From positions 62,001-126,000 of the forward strand of contig JAABNQ010000003.1 in the NCBI GenBank assembly GCA_009928435.1: DNA of 64,000 nt. Direction: 5' to 3'. This document shows positions 7,454 to 15,213 of this stretch, piece by piece. The stretch is from Bacillus sp. HF117_J1_D. Lineage in GTDB: Bacteria; Bacillota; Bacilli; Bacillales; Bacillaceae_C. Both the position numbers and the translations under genes were made by a program. The first letter of the stretch is position 1, and each line of letters opens with the position of its first letter. The notes beneath the pieces are model-generated. The model did not search any database, was not told the origin of the DNA, and saw only the letters and a list, made by a program, of their open reading frames with translations.

Positions 7454-8728
7454 TCAATCCTCTTCTACTCCACACCAATCAACGATATGGGCGGCAAATA
7501 CTTTCGCTGTGTCGATGACACTGTCGATTTCAACATACTCGTCTGGACCATGCATATTGGAGCATCTTGGACCAAAAACGAGTCCAGGTTTATCAAAATA
7601 TGGAGTAAAACGGGCATCGTTTCCGGCAGCTCTTCCGCCAATTTCAACTTCTCTTCCCAATACACCTTCGGCAGTCTTTTTGAAGGCTTGTACATAAGGG
7701 GCTTCCGGATCCTGATTCCAGGCCTCTGCCGTCCAGCCGTACCACTCTATTTCCGGAGGATGCTCTTCAAGCCATTCATCGCCTTTTATCGCATCTTGCA
7801 CCGTCTTTTCAATCAGTTCTTTGATTCCAGCGCGTGTTTCAGACGGGATAAAGCCGATTCTGCACTCAAGCACTGCTTCTCCAGGAACATTGGATACCCA
7901 GTCTCCCCCCACCAGCGTGCCGAGGTTCATGTGGACGGACTGTCCGGAGCCTTTATGGAAAAGTTCAAAATAAACCTCTTTCGCCCTCTTCTCTGAGAGC
8001 TGTTCAAGTGCATTGTAGACCTTGTACATTTTGCTGATAGCATTCACACCTAAATGAGCCATGCCCGCGTGAGCTGTTTTACCAACTACTTTCACCCTGA
8101 AATACAACACTCCCGCATGTGCAACAGTCAGTCTTAAAGAGTGAGGCTCAGTCGCGATGAAACCGTCAGTCACAAAGCCGTCCTCCAAACACGAAAGTGT
8201 TCCACCTGCGCCTCCTGCTTCTTCCTCTAACACACTTTGAAGCAGGACTTTGCCTTTTGGCTTGATTCCCAAATCCAATAGCGCTTTCAAAGCAAACCAA
8301 TTGGCCATTAGCCCGGCTTTCATATCTCCGGAACCGCGCCCGTACAATTTATTCCCTTCGATTTCGCCGCCCCATGGATCTTTTGTCCAATTTTCGACCG
8401 GTTCCGGTGAAACAACATCCATGTGACCATTTAATGTTAATGAAGGCGCATCCTCATTACCTTCCCAAACCCCGATAATGTTTTTTCTGCCTTCAAATGG
8501 AAGTCCAGAGCTGCAGAATGCTGGATGATCTTGAACCTTTTCATATTCAGGTTGAACCTCGATAACCTTCAGACCGATTTCTTCATACCTTTTCTTCATA
8601 TATTCTGCCATGGCATTTTCATCGCCAATGACGCTCGGAATTTGAACCGCTTTGACAATGGCCTCGATGAGTTCATCTTGGTTTTCTTCAATGTAGTCTT
8701 GAACTTTTTTCTTAGTATCAGTTAACAT
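7454..8728 (-). CDS. M20 family deacylase/peptidase (ArgE/DapE-like)
   Basis: A 424-residue zinc amidohydrolase of the ArgE/DapE/M20 family. Metal and catalytic residues are visible in order: GHMDVV, GRGSGDMKAG, the Glu pair in LEEEAGGAGG, TEPH, and HGPDEYV near the end; the dimerisation domain contains GKTAHAGMAHLGVNA. It removes an acyl or peptidyl group from an amino acid; the exact substrate cannot be read. The start ATG follows GGAGC by six bases. Monocistronic. The nearby ectoine genes raise the idea of acetyl-diaminobutyrate hydrolysis, but the known enzyme for that (DoeB) belongs to another family. Confidence 0.85.
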   Translation of the reverse strand: MLTDTKKKVQDYIEENQDELIEAIVKAVQIPSVIGDENAMAEYMKKRYEEIGLKVIEVQPEYEKVQDHPAFCSSGLPFEGRKNIIGVWEGNEDAPSLTLNGHMDVVSPEPVENWTKDPWGGEIEGNKLYGRGSGDMKAGLMANWFALKALLDLGIKPKGKVLLQSVLEEEAGGAGGTLSCLEDGFVTDGFIATEPHSLRLTVAHAGVLYFRVKVVGKTAHAGMAHLGVNAISKMYKVYNALEQLSEKRAKEVYFELFHKGSGQSVHMNLGTLVGGDWVSNVPGEAVLECRIGFIPSETRAGIKELIEKTVQDAIKGDEWLEEHPPEIEWYGWTAEAWNQDPEAPYVQAFKKTAEGVLGREVEIGGRAAGNDARFTPYFDKPGLVFGPRCSNMHGPDEYVEIDSVIDTAKVFAAHIVDWCGVEED

Positions 8729-8955
8729 TTTGGTGCTCCTTCCTACAATGATGTATATAAAAATAAAATCAAATTACATATATCCATATACATTATAAAT
8801 CAAAATACAAAAAATAGTTAGTAATTTTTCTGTATGCCAACCAGTCGGTTCAGTAATAACTGTTGATTTGTAAGCAATTTTAGTCAGAATCGGTTATTTT
8901 AAGTCACTTTTGACTGGAAATTGGCCCTAAATCTTATAATTGGGTAAAATCATGT

Positions 8956-8964
8956 TGATATAAT
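8956..8964 (+). promoter_or_regulatory. Extended -10 promoter, possibly for a leaderless mRNA
   Basis: TGATATAAT ends seven bases before the first in-frame start codon of the next gene (GTG GTG at 8971). Transcription would begin at or next to that codon, leaving no room for a ribosome site; none is seen before the in-frame ATG at 8986 either. Confidence 0.5.
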
Positions 8965-8970
8965 CGAAAC

Positions 8971-9777
8971 GTGGTGTACATATATATGGTAAATATCAAA
9001 TTGTTTAATGATTATTTTCTCGCTTCACATATCGCTGTTCCTTTGCTAACCGTCAATAACCAAGACACTCATGATATCATCCGGATGTTTTTTGAAACAT
9101 ATAATTTTAATGTTGTCGGATTCAAAGAGGAGAATAAAGTAATTGGCTATTTGGATCGTGAACAATATAATTACAACTCAAATACCATTGAAGAAAACCT
9201 TATTCGCTTCAATACTAGTGACATAGTCGCTACAAATACTCCGTTAATCGATATATTCGCATTGATGGAAGGTAAAGAGCGTCTTTTTTTAATGTCGGAT
9301 TCTACAATCGACTTACTTATCACAAAGGCTGATTTGCAAAAACCGCCTGTCCGAATGTTACTCTTCGGCTTGGTAACCCTTTTGGAAAGTGAAATGGCAA
9401 ATGTTATTCGAGTACATCATCCATCAGAAGAGTGGAAAAACCTATTAACAGAAAGACGCGTAAAGAAAATAGAGGCCCTTTATGAGAAGCGAAAAGAAAA
9501 GAATATAGAGATAGACTCAATAGATTGCACACAATTTGCGGACAAGAAAACAGTAGTCTTGGAAGATGCTTCTCTAAGAGAAAATTTATTTACTTCCTCG
9601 AAAAAGTCAGCGGAGAAATGGATGCGGAAAGTAGAGCTGCTACGAGATGACCTTGCACACGCACAGTCATTGACCAATTGGTTTGAAACAGAAAATGCTG
9701 TTTTGCTGATCAGTGAAATCCTGCAAATGATCCATAAATTAGAGCTGCAAAAGTTTGAAAAAATTATTCCGAAATAG
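8971..9777 (+). CDS. Unrecognised protein with CBS-like and HEPN-like regions
   Basis: A 268-residue soluble protein that I cannot name. Residues about 15-140 look like a CBS pair: VPLLTVNNQDTHDIIRMFF and VVGFKEENKVIGYLDREQ, then IVATNTPLIDIFALM and LFLMSDSTIDLLITKADL. The C-terminal half is helical and charged, with LLRDDLAHAQ near residue 230. RDDLAH fits the R-x4-H motif of HEPN-superfamily ribonucleases, where Arg and His are catalytic. A nucleotide- or signal-gated RNase would be a reasonable model, by inference only. It stands alone between the M20 gene and the SAM riboswitch. The start is GTG 8971 or ATG 8986. Confidence 0.6.
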   Translation: MVYIYMVNIKLFNDYFLASHIAVPLLTVNNQDTHDIIRMFFETYNFNVVGFKEENKVIGYLDREQYNYNSNTIEENLIRFNTSDIVATNTPLIDIFALMEGKERLFLMSDSTIDLLITKADLQKPPVRMLLFGLVTLLESEMANVIRVHHPSEEWKNLLTERRVKKIEALYEKRKEKNIEIDSIDCTQFADKKTVVLEDASLRENLFTSSKKSAEKWMRKVELLRDDLAHAQSLTNWFETENAVLLISEILQMIHKLELQKFEKIIPK

Positions 9778-9779
9778 CA

Positions 9780-9808
9780 TTGACAATTCTTATGTATGAG
9801 TATATTAT
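9780..9808 (+). promoter_or_regulatory. Promoter of the SAM riboswitch/metQ transcript
   Basis: Consensus TTGACA (9780-9785), a 17 bp spacer and TATTAT (9803-9808). It starts three bases after the preceding stop codon and lies 27 bp upstream of the riboswitch. Confidence 0.75.
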
Positions 9809-9835
9809 CGTTTATAACAATTTCATTTGGAAATC

Positions 9836-9952
9836 TCTTATTAAGAGCGGTGGAGGGACTGGCCCTGAGAAACCCGGCAACCATTCTTGTTTGTACTAAA
9901 CAGGAACAGGTGCTAAATCCTGCAAAATACGTTGTATTTTGAAAGATAAGAG
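9836..9952 (+). ncRNA. SAM-I riboswitch (S-box)
   Basis: The hallmark core GCGGTGGAGGGACTGGCCC, then GAAACCCGGCAACC, is present in order, and the ends CTCTTATT / GATAAGAG form P1. The family binds S-adenosylmethionine and then favours the downstream terminator, so metQ is expressed when methionine is low. Confidence 0.95.
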
Positions 9953-9981
9953 AGTGCGTGAATGCTTTCGTGTCTATCCAT

Positions 9982-10008
9982 GCCTCTCTTTGCGAGAGGC
10001 ATTTTTTT
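9982..10008 (+). terminator. S-box expression-platform terminator
   Basis: Stem GCCTCTC / GAGAGGC with loop TTTGC, followed by ATTTTTTT. It lies 30 bp after the aptamer, with 140 bp of leader still to go before metQ. Confidence 0.9.
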
Positions 10009-10150
10009 AATTCACAGAGATTTCCACTCGAAACACCGAAGGGAGGAGCATGGAAGCACGAAAGATTATATGAATTGGAATCAACATTGTTTTCGGACTG
10101 AAATAAACTTGATTAAAGAGATTAGTATACAATGAAAAGAGGAAATCAAT

Positions 10151-10987
10151 ATGAAAAAGTGGTTATTATCCAGTTTACTGATATTGGCAATCGTCACTCT
10201 TGCAGCCTGCGGCGGAGGCAATAAAGAAAAAGCTAGCGGAGACAAAAAAGCGGAAGGCCTTCTTAGCGACGGAAAGCTGACCATAGGGGTTACAGCCGGG
10301 CCGCATGAGCAAATCCTGGAAAAGGTAAAAGAGCTTGCAGCGGATGAAGATTTAGACATTGACGTTAAAGTTTTCACTGACTATCCAATGGTCAACGAAG
10401 CCTTGGCACAAAAAGAATTAGATCTGAACGTTTTCCAACATGTTCCTTATCTAGACCAATTTAAAAAAGACCGCGATTTGGACCTTGTTGATGTTGGAAA
10501 TGTTGTAAACTTCCCCATGGGAATCTATTCTTCAAAAGTGAAAGATGCCAAAGAGTTGAAAAAAGGTGCTAAAATCGGTTTGCCCAATGACCCAACAAAC
10601 AGCGCGCGTGCCCTTACCCTGTTTGAACAAGCTGGTTTGATTAAATTGAAAGATGGCGTCGGCGCTTCTGCCACCATCAAAGATATTAACGAAAACAAAA
10701 ATGACTACGAATTTATTGAGCTTGAAGCAGCACAAATTCCAGTTCAATTGGACGAGCTAGATGCTGCCGCGATCAATACAAACTTTGCCATTGAAAAAGG
10801 CTTCACACCATCGGAAGATTCCATTTTTATTGAACCTAAAGATTCACCATGGGTGAATGTTGTAGCTGCAAGAACAGAAGATAAAAATGATGAAGCAATC
10901 AAGAAATTTCTAGATATATATCAGTCTGATAAAGTGAAAGAATTCATTGACGAAACATTCAAAGGTTCAGTTATTCCAGGATGGTAA
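10151..10987 (+). CDS. metQ: Methionine-binding lipoprotein MetQ (copy 1)
   Basis: A 278-residue NlpA/MetQ lipoprotein. The signal peptide ends TLAACGGG (Cys about 20). The mature part carries KLTIGVTAGPHEQIL, LDLNVFQHVPYL and GLPNDPTNSARAL, then ELEAAQIPVQLDEL and a VIPGW end, all usual for MetQ. It delivers methionine to the MetNI transporter. It sits under the SAM riboswitch. A second, very similar metQ follows metI; even the ribosome-site region and the first codons (GAAAAGAGGAA, ATGAAAAAGTGG) resemble each other, indicating duplication. Confidence 0.92.
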   Translation: MKKWLLSSLLILAIVTLAACGGGNKEKASGDKKAEGLLSDGKLTIGVTAGPHEQILEKVKELAADEDLDIDVKVFTDYPMVNEALAQKELDLNVFQHVPYLDQFKKDRDLDLVDVGNVVNFPMGIYSSKVKDAKELKKGAKIGLPNDPTNSARALTLFEQAGLIKLKDGVGASATIKDINENKNDYEFIELEAAQIPVQLDELDAAAINTNFAIEKGFTPSEDSIFIEPKDSPWVNVVAARTEDKNDEAIKKFLDIYQSDKVKEFIDETFKGSVIPGW

Positions 10988-10989
10988 TT

Positions 10990-11134
10990 AGAAAAGCGGA
11001 AGCGCTCGTTTAGCGACGTACAAACTGGAGTGCCTCTGACGAGATAAAGGAAACACGGCGACGAAGGAGCCGATGTTGACTTATCGTAGGAAGAGACGCG
11101 AAGTTTGCTAGTCGCTGAGCGCTGGAGCTAGACA
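10990..11134 (+). repeat. Dispersed hairpin repeat, copy A
   Basis: A 145 bp unit starting two bases after the metQ stop. Head: AGAAAAGCGGAAGCGCTCGT. Middle: GACGAGATAAAGGAAACACG and GATGTTGACTTATCGTA. Tail: GCGCTGGAGCTAGACA. Head and tail are imperfect inverted copies (AGCGC...CGAC against GTCG...GCGCT), so the transcript can fold on itself. It carries no coding region. Confidence 0.8.
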
Positions 11135-11137
11135 GTT

Positions 11138-11344
11138 AGAAATGTGAAAGCGCCTGTTTATCGACGTACAGACTGGAGTGCCTTCGACGAGATAAAGGAA
11201 ACACGCGGAACGAAGTGGCAGGCTCAAAACGCGACATCCTGTCGCTTCGCTTGCACTAGGACGTCCTGTCCGTCGGAGCGATGTTGACTTATCGTATCGG
11301 AGGAGGTGCGAAGTTTGCTAGGCGATAGGCGCTGAAGCTAGACA
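11138..11344 (+). repeat. Dispersed hairpin repeat, copy B (with internal insert)
   Basis: The same unit as copy A, in tandem with it, but 207 bp long. Between the shared GGAAACACG segment and GATGTTGACTTATCGTA there is an extra block of about 60 bp with its own hairpin (GACATCCTGTCGC, GGACGTCCTGTCC). The ends AGCGCCTGTTTATCGAC and GCGATAGGCGCT are near-perfect inverted repeats. Confidence 0.8.
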
Positions 11345-11564
11345 TAGAGCAACTCCTGACGTGATAATAGAGAAAGAAGCTTGATGGATCGCTATAGCCT
11401 GGGTTGGACGGTATCCTTTTATACATGCCTAAAAGTGTCAAGCGGATGATGCTGTACCATAGCTACGCCGCCTTTTTATAAGGCTTAGGGATTACACTAG
11501 AATCAAGACTTTCCATCAGATGATACATTGTTTCGTTGATTTTTATGAAAGGAGCAAGACCAAA
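11345..11564 (+). other. Unassigned leader upstream of metN
   Basis: 220 bp between the repeat pair and metN with no gene. A GC-rich hairpin with base GCGG / CCGC (about 11441-11472) ends in CTTTTTAT and could act as a terminator or attenuator. The flanks CTTGATGGATCG and CTTTCCATCAGA are weakly inverted. I looked for a second S-box or a T-box and found the signature elements of neither. Without its own obvious promoter, metNIQ may depend on read-through from the metQ transcript. Confidence 0.3.
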
Positions 11565-12602
11565 ATGATTGAACTAGTGGGGATCTCAAAGACTTTTAAC
11601 GGTAAACAGGGAGCTATTCATGCATTGAAAGATGTATCCCTCTCTGTCAAAAAAGGTGAAATATATGGCGTAATCGGTTATAGCGGCGCTGGAAAAAGCA
11701 CACTGATCCGTTGTGTGAATTTGTTAGAAAAGCCTGATACAGGATCAGTTATTGTAAAAGATGTGGATCTGACAAAGCTATCAACAAGTAATCTCCGCAA
11801 AGCACGCGGTGATATCGGAATGATTTTCCAAGGCTTTAACCTTTTAAAAACAGCTACCGTATATGATAACATCGCCTTACCGTTGAAGCTTACCGGCCTA
11901 AGTAAAAAAGAAGTGGAAGAGCGTGTTGAAAAATACTTAAAAATCGTCGGCTTGGATGAAAAGCACAAAGCCTACCCCGCAGAATTGTCTGGGGGACAGA
12001 AACAGAGGGTAGCTATTGCAAGAGCCCTTTCCCATGAACCAGAAATTCTTTTAAGTGATGAAGCGACAAGCGCCCTTGATCCAGATACAACAGAAGCCAT
12101 TCTAGATTTGCTGCTAAAAATCAATAAAGAACTCGGAATCACTATTTTATTGATTACACATGAAATGAATGTCATCCAGCGAATTTGTGACCATGTTGCA
12201 GTGATGGAAAACGGTGAAGTGATTGAAGAAGGAAAGACAAAAGATATTTTCACAGATCCGAAACATGCAACAACAAAAAAATTTGTTAATAGCCTATTTT
12301 CCCATAAGATTCCTGCTGATATTCTTACAAGCTTAAATCAAACTGGCCAGGTTGCTACGCTCTCCTTCTTTGGAAAATCATCTGGAGAACCTGCGCTTGC
12401 TCTGGTAAGTAAAAAATTCGACATTTATCCAAACATCTTATCAGGAAATATTACCCAATTGAAAAACGAAGCATTCGGACAACTTGTTGTCCACTTTAAA
12501 GGCAATCCCGCCGAAATTAAAAAGGCCATCCAGTTTTTGGAAAATAATCAAGTGAAAGTGGAAGGTGTGAAGATCAATGACGCAGATACAAGAGTTTCTT
12601 GA
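11565..12602 (+). CDS. metN: Methionine ABC transporter ATPase MetN
   Basis: A 345-residue ATPase with Walker A GYSGAGKST, signature LSGGQKQRVAIARAL, Walker B ILLSDEATSALDP and switch His in LLITHEM. The C-terminal 80 residues form the NIL (ACT-like) domain that binds methionine and inhibits transport in known MetN proteins. The ATG at 11565 follows AAGGAGC; an upstream ATG at 11520 gives an extension without a ribosome site and is rejected. The gene overlaps metI by 26 bp. Confidence 0.95.
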   Translation: MIELVGISKTFNGKQGAIHALKDVSLSVKKGEIYGVIGYSGAGKSTLIRCVNLLEKPDTGSVIVKDVDLTKLSTSNLRKARGDIGMIFQGFNLLKTATVYDNIALPLKLTGLSKKEVEERVEKYLKIVGLDEKHKAYPAELSGGQKQRVAIARALSHEPEILLSDEATSALDPDTTEAILDLLLKINKELGITILLITHEMNVIQRICDHVAVMENGEVIEEGKTKDIFTDPKHATTKKFVNSLFSHKIPADILTSLNQTGQVATLSFFGKSSGEPALALVSKKFDIYPNILSGNITQLKNEAFGQLVVHFKGNPAEIKKAIQFLENNQVKVEGVKINDADTRVS

Positions 12603-13248
12603 TAATTGGGGCGAAGATATTTGGATAGCTATCCTTCAAACCTTCCAAATGACCGGAATCTCGCTTGGAATTGCGATTTTGATTGGTCTGCCTTTGGGAA
12701 TCCTCCTTGTCTTGACAAGACCAGGAAAAGCGCTAAGCAATAAGTTTGTCTTCGGACTCTTAAATATTATTATCAACATCATCAGGTCCGTCCCATTTAT
12801 TATTTTATTATTTTTCATCCTTCCTTTTACGAAATTTCTAGTTGGCACTTCAATCGGTGTAAAAGGGGTAATTGTTCCACTCGTCATCTACACAGCACCG
12901 TATATCGCCAGATTAATGGAAACTGCCTTGCTAGAGGTTGACCGAGGTGTGATCGAAGCGTATGAAGCAATGGGAATCAAAACGAGGCATATCATCTGGC
13001 ATGTACTTGTGAGAGAGTCTCGCTCTTCTATCGTTCTAGGCCTAACGATTGCGACCATCTCCCTGATTGGTGCAACAGCAATGGCAGGTCTTGTCGGCGG
13101 AGGCGGACTTGGTGACCTGGCATACCGATACGGACACCTTCGCTATGAAGTCGATGTCATGTACGTAACAGTTATTCTTTTAATCATTCTAGTACAAGGA
13201 TTGCAGTCTTTGGGCAACCGGTTGGCTGCCTCCATGAAAAAGGACTAA
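12577..13248 (+). CDS. metI: Methionine ABC transporter permease MetI
   Basis: A 223-residue inner-membrane permease with five or six spans. The coupling-helix segment is YEAMGIKTRHIIWHVLVRES, followed by the family motif GATAMAGLVGGGGLGDLAYRYG. Start ATG at 12577, inside metN, preceded by AAGGTG. It forms the D/L-methionine channel with MetN and receives substrate from MetQ. Confidence 0.95.
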   Translation: MTQIQEFLDNWGEDIWIAILQTFQMTGISLGIAILIGLPLGILLVLTRPGKALSNKFVFGLLNIIINIIRSVPFIILLFFILPFTKFLVGTSIGVKGVIVPLVIYTAPYIARLMETALLEVDRGVIEAYEAMGIKTRHIIWHVLVRESRSSIVLGLTIATISLIGATAMAGLVGGGGLGDLAYRYGHLRYEVDVMYVTVILLIILVQGLQSLGNRLAASMKKD

Positions 13249-13332
13249 AAAGGATAGCACCTGTATTATCTCTATATGCTATTATGTTTCATTAAAAATA
13301 GATCATTATACTAAGAAAAGAGGAATTGAATC

Positions 13333-14172
13333 ATGAAAAAGTGGGTATTATCCAGCTTATTTATTTTGCTAATTGCAGCCCTTGCCGCATGTGGCGGAAG
13401 CAAAAACGAAACAGCAGATAAAGACAAAAAAGCCGCCGAGGGATTGCTTAGTGACGGAAAGCTAACAGTAGGTGTAACAGCCGGCGAGCATGAAGAGATT
13501 ATGGAACAAGTGAAAGAACTGGCTGCAAAAAAAGATTTAGATATTGAAATTAAAACTTTCTCTGACTATCTAATCGTAAATGATGCATTGTCTCAAGGAG
13601 ATCTTGATCTAAACGTATTCCAACACGAACCTTATTTGAACAAGCAGAAAAAAGACCGTAACTATGATATCGTACCAGTTGGAAACACCATCATCACTCC
13701 AATGGGCGTCTATTCCAACACAGTAAAGGATGTCAAAGATCTTAAAAAAGGTGGAAAAATCGGTTTACCGAATGACCCAACAAATGGCGGGCGTGCCCTT
13801 CTTATATTTGAAAAGGCAGGTCTGATCAAGCTTAAGGAAGGCGCTGGAGAGACGCCATCCGTCAAAGATATTAAAGAAAACAAAAACGATTATGAATTTG
13901 TGGAATTGGAAGCTGCCCAAATTCCACGCCAACTGGATGACTTGGAAGGAGCGGCCATCAACTCCAATTACGCGATTGAAGCCGGTCTTGTTCCAACTGA
14001 AGACTCCATCTTTATCGAAGAAAAGGACTCTCCATGGGTGAACGTTGTCGCTGCCAGAGCAGAAGATAAAGATGATGAAGCAATCAAAAAATTCCTAGAT
14101 ATTTACCAATCTGATGAAATCAAGAAGTTCATCGAAGACAAATACAAGGGATCTGTCATCCCTGGTTGGTAA
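13333..14172 (+). CDS. metQ: Methionine-binding lipoprotein MetQ (copy 2)
   Basis: A 279-residue paralogue of the lipoprotein at 10151, with the same signal peptide (ALAACGGS), the same motifs (TVGVTAGEHEEIM, LDLNVFQHEPYL, GLPNDPTNGGRAL) and the same VIPGW end. It lies 84 bp after metI and completes a standard metNIQ order, so it is probably the original member; copy 1 sits alone under the riboswitch. Differences cluster at the N-terminus of the mature protein (PHEQ versus EHEE) and in the ligand region, so the specificities could differ, for example for methionine sulfoxide or the D-isomer. Confidence 0.92.
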   Translation: MKKWVLSSLFILLIAALAACGGSKNETADKDKKAAEGLLSDGKLTVGVTAGEHEEIMEQVKELAAKKDLDIEIKTFSDYLIVNDALSQGDLDLNVFQHEPYLNKQKKDRNYDIVPVGNTIITPMGVYSNTVKDVKDLKKGGKIGLPNDPTNGGRALLIFEKAGLIKLKEGAGETPSVKDIKENKNDYEFVELEAAQIPRQLDDLEGAAINSNYAIEAGLVPTEDSIFIEEKDSPWVNVVAARAEDKDDEAIKKFLDIYQSDEIKKFIEDKYKGSVIPGW

Positions 14173-14175
14173 ACA

Positions 14176-14207
14176 GAAAAGCGGAAGCGATCGTTTAGCG
14201 ACGTACA
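14176..14207 (+). repeat. Truncated head of the dispersed hairpin repeat, copy C
   Basis: AGAAAAGCGGAAGCG, ATCGTTTAGCGACGTACAA begins three bases after the metQ copy 2 stop and matches the first 32 bases of copy A with one change; the rest of the unit is absent. It runs directly into the metNIQ terminator. Confidence 0.7.
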
Positions 14208-14249
14208 AAAAGCATGGTCCATTCTTTTATAGAATGCGCCATGCTTTTT
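14207..14249 (+). terminator. Terminator of metNIQ
   Basis: AAAAAGCATGG and CATTC pair with GAATG and CCATGCTTTTT around a TTTTAT loop, with a two-base internal mismatch. The A and T runs make it a candidate for both strands, so it may also end the convergent IclR gene. Confidence 0.85.
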
Positions 14250-14282
14250 CCTGGTTTATCATCATTTCATAAGTGCTTTTCC

Positions 14283-15062
14283 TCATGTCTTATATTCCCT
14301 ATTCGGCATATAACCAAGATCAGTTGAAATCTTCGTTGCTGCTTCTTTCGTTTTTACTTTCATATGCTTCCTGTTGGCTCCATGAAATCGCGACGCTGGG
14401 CCGCTTACATTTAAAGCTGCTACTATACGATCTGTATGGTCATAAACCGGATAGGAAATACCAAATGTCTCGGCATCCTGTTCACTATAACTTAGAGAGT
14501 AGCCCTGTTCTCTAATGTCTTCAATTTTCCCATACAGATCTTCCTTGTTCATGATTGTATTCTCAGCCACTTGGTGAAAGTTCATATTATTAATGATTTC
14601 TTCACGTTCCGACTTTGATAAATAGGCCAACAGCAGTTGCGGTCCAGAGCCAAGATACAAGGGCGATCTTCTTCCTACCCGTGTATATAGTCGTACAGCC
14701 TGGTTACTTTCCACTTTTTCAATATAAACGGCTTCATCTCCATCCCGAATAACGAGATGGACGGTTTCGTTAATCTCGGACTGCAGCAATTGCATATGTG
14801 GAAGAGCACTCTTTCTTAACTCCAATCCATCTGCAACAAGCCCTCCCAATTCTAAAAGCTTGATTCCCAACTGATACCGTACATCATGTATACTGTTCTT
14901 ACTTTTCGTTAAAAAGCCCATATATTCTAATGACGAAAGCAAGCGGTATACTGTCGGTTTCGGCATACCAGACCTTTCTGCAAGTTCATTTAAAGTTAGT
15001 TCCAAGTCATTCTCAGAAAATAAATCCAGTAATGTTAAAGCCTTTACTACGCTTTGATTCAT
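14283..15062 (-). CDS. IclR family transcriptional regulator
   Basis: A 259-residue regulator. The N-terminal winged helix (MNQSVVKALTLLDLF, then LAERSGMPKPTVYRLLSSLE) and the C-terminal ligand domain (VRLYTRVGRRSPLYLGSGPQ, SYSEQDAETFGISYPVYD, AALNVSGPASRF) are typical; IclR proteins bind small carbon acids. The ATG at 15062 follows AAGGAGGGATTTC; a longer reading from 15098 is rejected. It lies downstream of, and on the same strand as, the thiamine-diphosphate enzyme and aminotransferase genes, with a terminator between, and is the likely local regulator of those two genes. Confidence 0.88.
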   Translation of the reverse strand: MNQSVVKALTLLDLFSENDLELTLNELAERSGMPKPTVYRLLSSLEYMGFLTKSKNSIHDVRYQLGIKLLELGGLVADGLELRKSALPHMQLLQSEINETVHLVIRDGDEAVYIEKVESNQAVRLYTRVGRRSPLYLGSGPQLLLAYLSKSEREEIINNMNFHQVAENTIMNKEDLYGKIEDIREQGYSLSYSEQDAETFGISYPVYDHTDRIVAALNVSGPASRFHGANRKHMKVKTKEAATKISTDLGYMPNREYKT

Positions 15063-15156
15063 GAAATCCCTCCTTCTGAAAACAGTAAAAACGTTCATAA
15101 AGTCAGTTTAATCATTATAGCACGAAAAACAGGCAAGACCGTTTCCAACCAATACG

Positions 15157-15194
15157 AAAAAACACCAAGTGGACTTTTATTTCTCCACTTGGTG
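15157..15194 (-). terminator. Terminator of the aminotransferase/ThDP-enzyme operon
   Basis: An 11 bp stem CACCAAGTGGA / TCCACTTGGTG, followed on the minus strand by TTTTTT. Confidence 0.88.
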
Positions 15195-15213
15195 CATCAT
15201 TGTTGTAAAAATC

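Noticed and set aside
7454..8728. M20 gene as an ectoine-degradation DoeB enzyme because of the nearby ect genes
   Set aside because: DoeB belongs to the AspA/AstE-like family with different motifs, and no other doe genes are present.
11345..11564. Second SAM riboswitch or T-box before metN
   Set aside because: The S-box core (GGTGGAGGGA...CCCGGCAACC) and the T-box sequence are both absent.
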